This document shows positions 57,311-64,000 of a DNA stretch of 64,000 nucleotides, in pieces. The notes under the pieces are model-generated. The model was not told where the DNA came from and made no database searches. It saw nothing but the letters and a program-made list of their open reading frames with translations. This stretch comes from Pseudisothecium myosuroides (Eukaryota > Streptophyta > Bryopsida > Hypnales > Lembophyllaceae). How positions within the stretch are numbered: the first letter of the stretch is position 1; each line of letters begins with the position of its first letter. Made by a program: the position numbers and the translations under genes. The stretch lies in assembly GCA_951799445.1 (NCBI GenBank), contig OX637291.1:9364501-9428500 (forward strand), in the 5' to 3' direction.

Positions 57311-60014
57311 ACGTAGAAACACCCAAAAGCATCCATGTACCTAATCTTTGTTCCTAAATGGACATTAAACCGTCCCTAGACTTCCATTGAATGGTCTTTG
57401 ACATGTGGCATAAAGTTTTCTCCTCTCTTCACTGTGATTGGTAAGTGCTGAATTTGTCAGAATTCAAATTTGGGTCCACCTATAGGACGGTTCCAGTGGT
57501 CTAGGGGACTGCAACTTTGAAAATTCATAGAAAATACATGCCAAGTCTGAAAAATCTAATTTTTTTTTTGAAAATTCATGATTTTCTCTCGCTAATACCA
57601 CAAAAATATTAATTTTTTGAAATGGTGCCTGCATATATGCTAAATTCCTTATTTTGACGGTTTTGGGTGCTTCCACCTTAGGGGTTGACGCGCTTGCACT
57701 CTGCACTGACAAATTCAAGCTGTAGAGCCCTGGTTAGCTGAGGCACTCCAGTGTTACCGATGAACTCAAACCCTATAAGCTTCACGATAAGGAGGTTTTG
57801 CGACCATGTTTTAATCTGCTTCATCATGTTTCTTCTTGCTGATAGTTTAGAACTTTTCGCCGAAGTCGATGCCTTACGATAACGTTGATGCCCATCGATT
57901 GAATGTTTTGGGGGAGGACTCGCTGAGGATATGAGATTCCAGGTGTCAAGGGGTTTTTAGTTGGTTCTGGGGTAGGCAGAGGCGGATGGTTGTGAGCTAG
58001 GGATTTGAGATGTGAGCGTCGTTTTTCGTTGTGTTGTTCCAGGCTGTGTGAAGATGGATTCAATGTAGGATATGTGTGCTGTCGGACGGGGCTACGATCC
58101 TGGAGGATCATTGTGGTGATTGGTACAATTTGGTCTGTATTTGATGACTGGGTCTGCGTTTGTTGCTGAAACAACGTTACTCGTCGAGGGTTGGGACAGA
58201 TTGTTGGTCGCTGGTTATGATCTTGTGTTGTGTGGTTCATTTGTAGATGAGAATCCATCGATGTCTTCGTGGTCCTCAGTGGTGTTTGAGCGATGTGAGC
58301 AATTACCTCATCTTGCTCCGCCTCCATGTTCTTTTTGCAGCATATGGAAACACTGACTATAATTATACAAGTTTTACCTAGTAATGTTTCCAACATATGC
58401 ATAGTCATGTTCCTTGGCATTTCTGTGTTGTAGATTGCGCCAACTAAAGATGAAAAGGCGCTGTACAGATTGAAATAGTTAGCTCCGAGACCAACGAGGT
58501 GATGCAGAAGGATACTCTTGAGGTAAGAGTTGTGCTCACTTCTGTTCGTTCGGATTAATGCGTCTGCTGGTTTTCATATTCAGGGTCATGCTTAATATTT
58601 GTTTTTTTGTTTGCAATTTTTTATTCACGAATATGTTTCTAGTGTTCCTTCTTAAGGCCTAGACCTCTTCTTATGGAAACAGAGGGTTTTCGGAATAGTG
58701 CATTGACAGCACGTTGTTTTGTTTGCCATTATCTAATTTCGGTAATCATGGATTGGGGAATTCATTTCAAAGAGGATCCTGAAGGTTTGTTTTTAAGGTG
58801 TATATGTTGATATGGTTTTGTTCTTGGATGTTGTAAAGGGACGATGGTATTACAAAACCTGAGGATCGTTCTTTGAGATGCAAATTATTTTATTCAACGT
58901 AGTTTGTAAAGTGATATGACGTTACTTTGAATGCTGGAAGTCGGATTCTTCATGTCTCGTTGGCTCAGTATAATAATATATATCATGCCTTTTTTATTGC
59001 TAAGTGATTCCTACACTCGTATACGCCACCAAAGAAATTGTCACCTGCAGCAATATCTAGAGACTGAGTCTTGAAACTGTGCATATATTGCAGTTTCTGG
59101 AAATGTCAATTTTGGAATAAAAATCATGGTGGTGGTGTGTGTGGTCCTTGTATAGGATAATCGCAAACAGGTGTGATGCACTTCTATCAACTTTCGGAGA
59201 TTCCTCTCGGCACACTCACAGGTTTCAGTTGTTATGACTCAATGTCAGCCTGCCAGTTTTCATTCCAGCAATTGAATAGCTTGTGGATCTCGGTAGTAAC
59301 GAATCCCTTCAAGTATGTGATCCAAGGATAAATCTAATTGGGTTGGTAATTAGGATTTGAGTGAAGTCAGTTTCTTGTTTTGATGAAACTACCTCATACC
59401 AATTTAATTCTTGGTCGTTTGTAAATGTTGCTTAACAGAGGATTAAGTGGAGAATAGTCCTTCAGGTTGTACAATAGAGATTATTGGGATCTGTATTATA
59501 ATACTCATTGTTCCCTAGAGATACTCATTGTCTCGACTTGACTCTCTAATGCTCTGTAGAAGTATTCCCATTTGGTAAGTAGTAAGACAATGATTATTCC
59601 AATAATCTCTATGAGAATGAGAATTATAGTATCTACAGATTCAAGTTGGAACTTGTCCAAACACTTAAAAACTCATTCTGCTCGCTTGCCACTTGTACCA
59701 CTGTCTACTAATCATAGGCGCTATACACTTCTGGTGTCCCATGTTTGTGACATACACAGGGGCATGAGCTTAAGATAACAAATGGAAGGCAAGTGCAGTT
59801 TGTTGGTTTCCAAACAGAAGTTTCATCTACACCATATAAGTGCTACTGTAATTGTCTGTGCGTCTGAAGAGCATTACGAGCCTGTCTAGTATTCAAAGTG
59901 ATAGGTTGGGATCAAAGGTGCTGCTTGTTTTAATTGTAAGTGTGCGGTGGGCTAAATCGCGGTTTGATATTTGGCTCCAAACTGAACACCTCAACAAGAC
60001 GATCGGTTGCGGCC
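57311..60014. other. upstream region of the HET gene
   Basis: From about 57700 the composition is gene-like. A good splice donor GAG/GTAAGA occurs near 58525, so a non-coding first exon and long 5' intron are possible. The 198-codon minus-strand frame at 57824-58420 has a low-information Gln/His/Thr/Pro-rich product and is probably chance. A 13-bp inverted pair (TAGAGATTATTGG near 59470 and its complement near 59590) may be a small MITE. Confidence 0.4.
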
Positions 60015-62453
60015 ATGGATTCGACTGGAGTAGAAGACGGAAAAACTCCGGTATTTTTGGAAACCGGCGAGAATCATGAGTCTGTACCTCCAACTTTGAC
60101 AACTTTATGCGAGTTATGTAAAGATATGAGTTTCGGTTTCAATAACGTTGGCTTTGGGCCTTCATACGATGACTTTAGCTTTCTTGGAACGCGTGACATT
60201 GGGCAAATCCTTAAGGAATCAAAGACTTGCCTTTTCTGCGGAGAGATCGCCGAATTCTACAATAAATGGAGCCGCAAAACATTTGGGGACAAGGTTCCCA
60301 ATCTTAAGGGTGCACCCCGACGAGATCATCGTGCCTTCTTTCAGTTGCATAAAGAAACAGGCTTATCGATCAGCCCCGGTGCCCCCGCTCCAGCAGTCGA
60401 TCATACTATGGCTAATGTCCATCGTATCACGGTCCAGTTTGAAGTTCCGAAGCGGCTTCCCGACTCTGGCAGTTTTTGTCCACTATTGCAATTTCAAAAG
60501 TGTAGCCAGCCTCCCCTGCAAGTCAGCAATAATGGGTCTCTATGCGATTGGGAAGGTGCAGAAGAGCAACCATACAATGGCCGTATCAGGCCGTTAGTCG
60601 CGGATACTCAACTTTTTCGCAGATGGAAAGATACTTGTGGTGATACTCATGGTGACCGTTGCAACTTGTTTTTCACTGGAAAACGGCTCCCTCGACTTCG
60701 ATTCATTGATGTGGCGAACAGGTGTGTTGTAGATAATGAGGATGATAGCAGTTATACAGTCCTGAGCTATATCTGGGGTAAGGCTAAATTGCCTCTGCTT
60801 ACTAAATCTACTGATAAGATGTTCCGACAGCCGGGATCTCTGAGTGCAGAGATGCTACCGTCAACCGTCGACGATGCCATTGAAGTGACTCGAAGTCTTG
60901 GAGAGAAGTATGTTTGGGTCGATTGTCTCTGCATCATGCAAGATGATGAGGCCGATAAGCTAGAGTTTATTCCTCAAATGGACTCCATCTTTGGATTTGC
61001 GTCCGTTACAATTGTAGCTGCTTCAGGAGGCAATGCAGATGCAGGGCTTCCTGGTATTAAGCTAAAATCACGAACTCACAAACAACAGCCTTTCACAATC
61101 AATCGAGCATTCTATCAAGTATCGCTAGTGCGAACACTTGACCCAGAAGGCTCAAGAGACAAGATTAGAGTTCCTTACCATTATCTCGAAGACTCTGTGT
61201 GGTTAACACGAGGTTGGACTTTCCAAGAGAAGATTTTCTCTAGAAGGGCATTGATATTCACTAAAGAGCAAGTGTATTGGGAGTGCCAAACAGCGACATG
61301 GTGTGAAGACGGCTTCTGGGAGACCAAGAAATCTCGGACTATTTATCGTCCTTGTTTAAAGACCGATTCTCGTCGTCCTTGGCCTTCAGATGTGGAGGGC
61401 TTTGAAAAGATGTATCAAAAGCTGATCTTGGAATATTCTCGGCGGACTTTGACGTATGGAAGTGATGGTCTTGATGCATTTGAAGGGGTTCTTAACGCAT
61501 TGAGAAGGGAATCTCGCCAGGATTTCCTGTGGGCTCTACCAAAATCTTTACTGAGCAAAATGCTCACATGGTTTTGTGATGAACGATCAATTAAACGAAG
61601 AGAGGAGATGTGTACCGTCAGATCTTCTGATAAGATCATTGACTGCCCTTTCCCAAGCTGGTCTTGGGTTGGATGGGTGGGAGTGGTAACTTCCGTCATC
61701 TTTCATACTTCTGATTTGATATTCTACTATCTCGATGGAAAGCGGCAGTTGCAGAGAGTAGATGAAGCAGATGGTACTCAGGTAATTGGCTCTTGAACCC
61801 ATAAGCTATACGTGTCCCTTACAAAGTACAAGTCAAACTCCACGACTAATTGGCCATTTGCTTCTGTTTTTTATTTTTTATTTTAAATTATTAATTCTTT
61901 GACTACTTATACCTTCTCTAGTTGAGTTTTGATTGTGCAGTCGCTGGAGTTGGATTGGGTTGGATTTGTACAATTCTCATGATGTTCTCCTGATGATTCT
62001 ACTGACTTGCAGTTTACGAGTACTGTTTGGGAGGAGGGATGCATTGTTGAAGGCCTATCCTGGGGTACTGGAAGGACCGACGTCATTCTTGAGGAAATAC
62101 CACAAAGTGTCCTCTTACGATCAATCGCTTCTAACATATTATTTTTCTGGAGCAGCATTGCGAAATTGCACGTCCGACTTGGAGACAGGACAAGAGATGA
62201 ACATGACAATCTAATTCTTAGTCACAACGACAAAGATGTGGAGTATGAATGGTTCCAAATGCCAATGCTTGAACCAGGTCACATAGAGCTGGCAGATTTC
62301 ATCACCATTGGAGGAGACTACCAGAGTACGGTAATTGTAATACTCGTTGGTTGGGAGGATGGCGTGGCATATCGCCGGGGATTGGCAACTATCTTCGGTC
62401 CTCATTGGGAAGAGCTTGACAACCGAGAGTGGAAAATGATAAGTCTTGGTTGA
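60015..62453 (+). CDS. HET (heterokaryon incompatibility) domain protein
   Basis: Two exons, 60015-61781 and 62013-62453, with a GT-AG intron of 231 bp (CAG/GTAATT, TTGCAG/TTT); the frame joins exactly to 735 residues. The ATG at 60015 sits in GCCATGG; the frame is open upstream to a GTG but there is no earlier ATG in it. N-terminal Cys pairs C32-x2-C35 and C72-x2-C75 are usual in fungal HET proteins. The HET domain spans about 247-347: YTVLSYIWG, LPSTVDDAIEVTRSLG, YVWVDCLCIMQDD, MDSIFGFASVTIVAASG. It is followed by WLTRGWTFQEKIFSRRALIF and a C-terminus ending GLATIFGPHWEEL..WKMISLG, the standard fungal layout. In fungi HET proteins trigger cell death after non-self recognition. In a plant this gene most likely came from a fungus; such transfers have been reported in mosses. 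No breaks are seen, so it may be functional. Confidence 0.9.
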
Positions 62454-62517
62454 GGGGCTTCCAATGGAGATCTATGTAAGGACCTGGTGGCCAGCCTTTA
62501 TGTTTAACCCAGCCTAA

Positions 62518-63202
62518 GAGCATCTCCACTGGTTCGTGTCACACATGACGCGCTGGATCATGTATGGCGCATGTCAGTGCTCAAGAAGTGCGCGGCTTGT
62601 TTCCGGTCCCCACTGGGAGACTATTGTATTGTGAATTCCAATGCAATAGTTCAAATCCCAATGCTGAATCAAGTGACGACCATGCAAAGCACTCATGTTT
62701 AGAACACTTTCATTGGTTGAGTTGAGGTTAATCAATGCAGCTAATATCGAAAACCGTGTTCTTGCTTGGATGTGACACACCCCAAACACAAGATGGCACT
62801 AAGGTAGGGGGCTGTAAAAGCGACTTGTCTCTAGAAGCGATCTGGTAGATTTTGCCTCTAACATGTATCAGAAGTGTACATTTTAGGAGGGGGTCGCTTT
62901 TAGAAACCACTGTGTTTTCAACTACAAAAATTCATAACTAATTCCATGAATGTCCAAAAAATATGAAACGACTTGGGTTAGATGCCAATTGTTTCAAGGA
63001 GTTTAGCTTCCCCAAAAATGCAATCAGCTCTTAAAATGTTGCTTTTAGAGCCACCTACCTTATAGCTTGGAGTGCCACAAGTGATTTTTGGAGAGGCCGG
63101 CAACAAAACAACTCAAATTAGTCAACTGCTCAGACAAATTTGGACCCCAAGGCGTGCCACATTATCTGGCGTGACAATTTGACGCTATTGTTGGAGATAC
63201 TC
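62518..63202. mobile_element. 685-bp Harbinger-like MITE just downstream of the HET gene
   Basis: Ends GAGCATCTCCA on the left and, read inward, GAGTATCTCCA on the right, each flanked by TAA (62515-62517, 63203-63205). A three-base TAA/TTA duplication and this end are typical of PIF/Harbinger MITEs. It begins 65 bp after the HET stop codon and may supply 3' UTR or terminator sequence. Confidence 0.7.
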
Positions 63203-63227
63203 TAAGGTTGGGTTGAAATTCAAAAGC

Positions 63228-63482
63228 CTACACAAAATAGTGAAATTAGGTTGCCCCATACTAATTTCTTGACATTTGACACTATATAAATATTTCTTGT
63301 TACTATACAAGAATGGATTACTTTTGAATTAGATATTGTTGTATTTGGGACTCATGAACCTCCATGTATACAAATGAAAATATTTGTAGAAATATTTGTT
63401 GACTTTGATGACTTGTAAAGTAACTTTTGGGAGATAAGGCAACCTAATTGTTAAGGCAACCTAATTTCACTATTTTGTGTAG
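63228..63482. mobile_element. 255-bp fold-back element with 28-bp perfect inverted repeat
   Basis: The sequence from CTACACAAAATAGTGAAA (starting 63228) to AGGTTGCC (63255) is the exact reverse complement of 63455-63482. A part of it (GGCAACCTAATT) is duplicated just before the right arm at 63438. A diverged relative lies at 53655-53795. Confidence 0.75.
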
Positions 63483-64000
63483 ATCAACCCTGTCACAACC
63501 ATCAATGGCTGTCATTACAATCTTCCACCTTTGGCAAAGGGCAGCCCAACTCCTAACAACCACTGTTACTTGACTTGATGTATCACTGTTGGTCAATTGA
63601 CTGCTTGGACCCTTTTAAAAACTGATTAATAATGAATAATTTTGGCCTTGGTTTCAAAAAAGTCACACCTAGGTATTTTCAATAGAAAACAAATATGATA
63701 GGTGTGTTCAAAATGACAATATTAGCCCTAGTAAATTTGTGATTAATTTCTAATCCCTTTTGGTATTTTAATAAATTAATTAGAATTACAAATTATTGTA
63801 GGACTGGTGATTCTATTTGACATCATACACTAAAATTTTCATGAATTTATGAATTTTTTATGAATGAAATATTATTGATTAAAATATAGATTATATTCAT
63901 TATGTATGTACTAATGACAATGATGAAAATGTATAATTAAAGAACATCATTTAGGAAATTTTGACTTTTGATGGTCGTAACAAATCCTACAACCTATCAA
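63483..64000. other. gene-free AT-rich end of the window
   Basis: Nothing recognised. Confidence 0.5.

Noticed and set aside
57824..58420. 198-residue open frame on the minus strand
   Set aside because: Low-information Gln/His/Thr/Pro-rich product without motif, opposite to a likely leader of the HET gene.

Overview
The window reads as nuclear DNA of a land plant, most likely of bryophyte grade (a moss or liverwort; inferred, not proven). The main reasons are an aldo-keto reductase gene with six exons and canonical GT-AG introns of plant-like length (about 125-700 bp), Mutator-like and Harbinger-like transposons, and an intact heterokaryon-incompatibility (HET) domain gene. HET genes are a fungal family that has been reported as fungus-derived in mosses. 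The DNA is AT-rich, mostly intergenic and crowded with nested, decayed DNA transposons. Only two genes look intact: the aldo-keto reductase (30786-33631, minus) and the HET gene (60015-62453, plus).

Region 1 (1-20 kb) looks like one large element with a second one inside it. A RING-H2/coiled-coil gene (minus) and a protein-kinase-like gene (plus) diverge from a shared promoter that has two opposed TATA boxes around a G-rich tandem repeat. The kinase gene is cut in its N-lobe by a 9.29 kb transposon (7474-16763) with a perfect 17-bp terminal inverted repeat and an 8-bp target duplication. That transposon carries a decayed zinc-finger/DDE-like transposase and an unrecognised ORF. GC-rich minisatellites of the same type lie in opposite orientation near 30-180 and 19750-19895, as expected for subterminal repeats of an outer element whose left end is outside or at the edge of the window.

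Region 2 (18-36 kb) is mostly gene-free. It holds several non-autonomous elements flanked by TTAA with ends beginning C-N-C-C-T-A-A-A (piggyBac/Kolobok type). One of them (27681-29511) is a long, almost perfect fold-back with arms of about 790 bp. The aldo-keto reductase gene sits here with a small MITE in its third intron. A Ty3/gypsy gag remnant lies at 35.9-36.4 kb.

Region 3 (37-42 kb) has no recognisable gene. It contains a TATA-box leader with several small tandem repeats and a possible short first exon.

Region 4 (42.19-56.52 kb) appears to be a 14.3 kb Mutator-like element. It has terminal inverted repeats, TTTCATCCA-type subterminal repeats in opposite orientation and a 7-9 bp target duplication. 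It carries a broken MULE transposase (53.8-54.9 kb) and an unusual cargo: a tandem array of about eight 75-nt near-perfect hairpins (46.96-48.08 kb), then about 12 spaced copies of a longer unit (48.29-51.9 kb), with related repeats at 43.85-44.7 kb and 55.0-55.4 kb. All share the core TCTCGG-NN-CCGAGA inside C-rich/G-rich arms. This hairpin family is the best candidate for something undescribed.

Region 5 (57-64 kb) holds another TTAA MITE, a long leader, the HET gene with one intron, a Harbinger-like MITE just after its stop codon and a small fold-back element.
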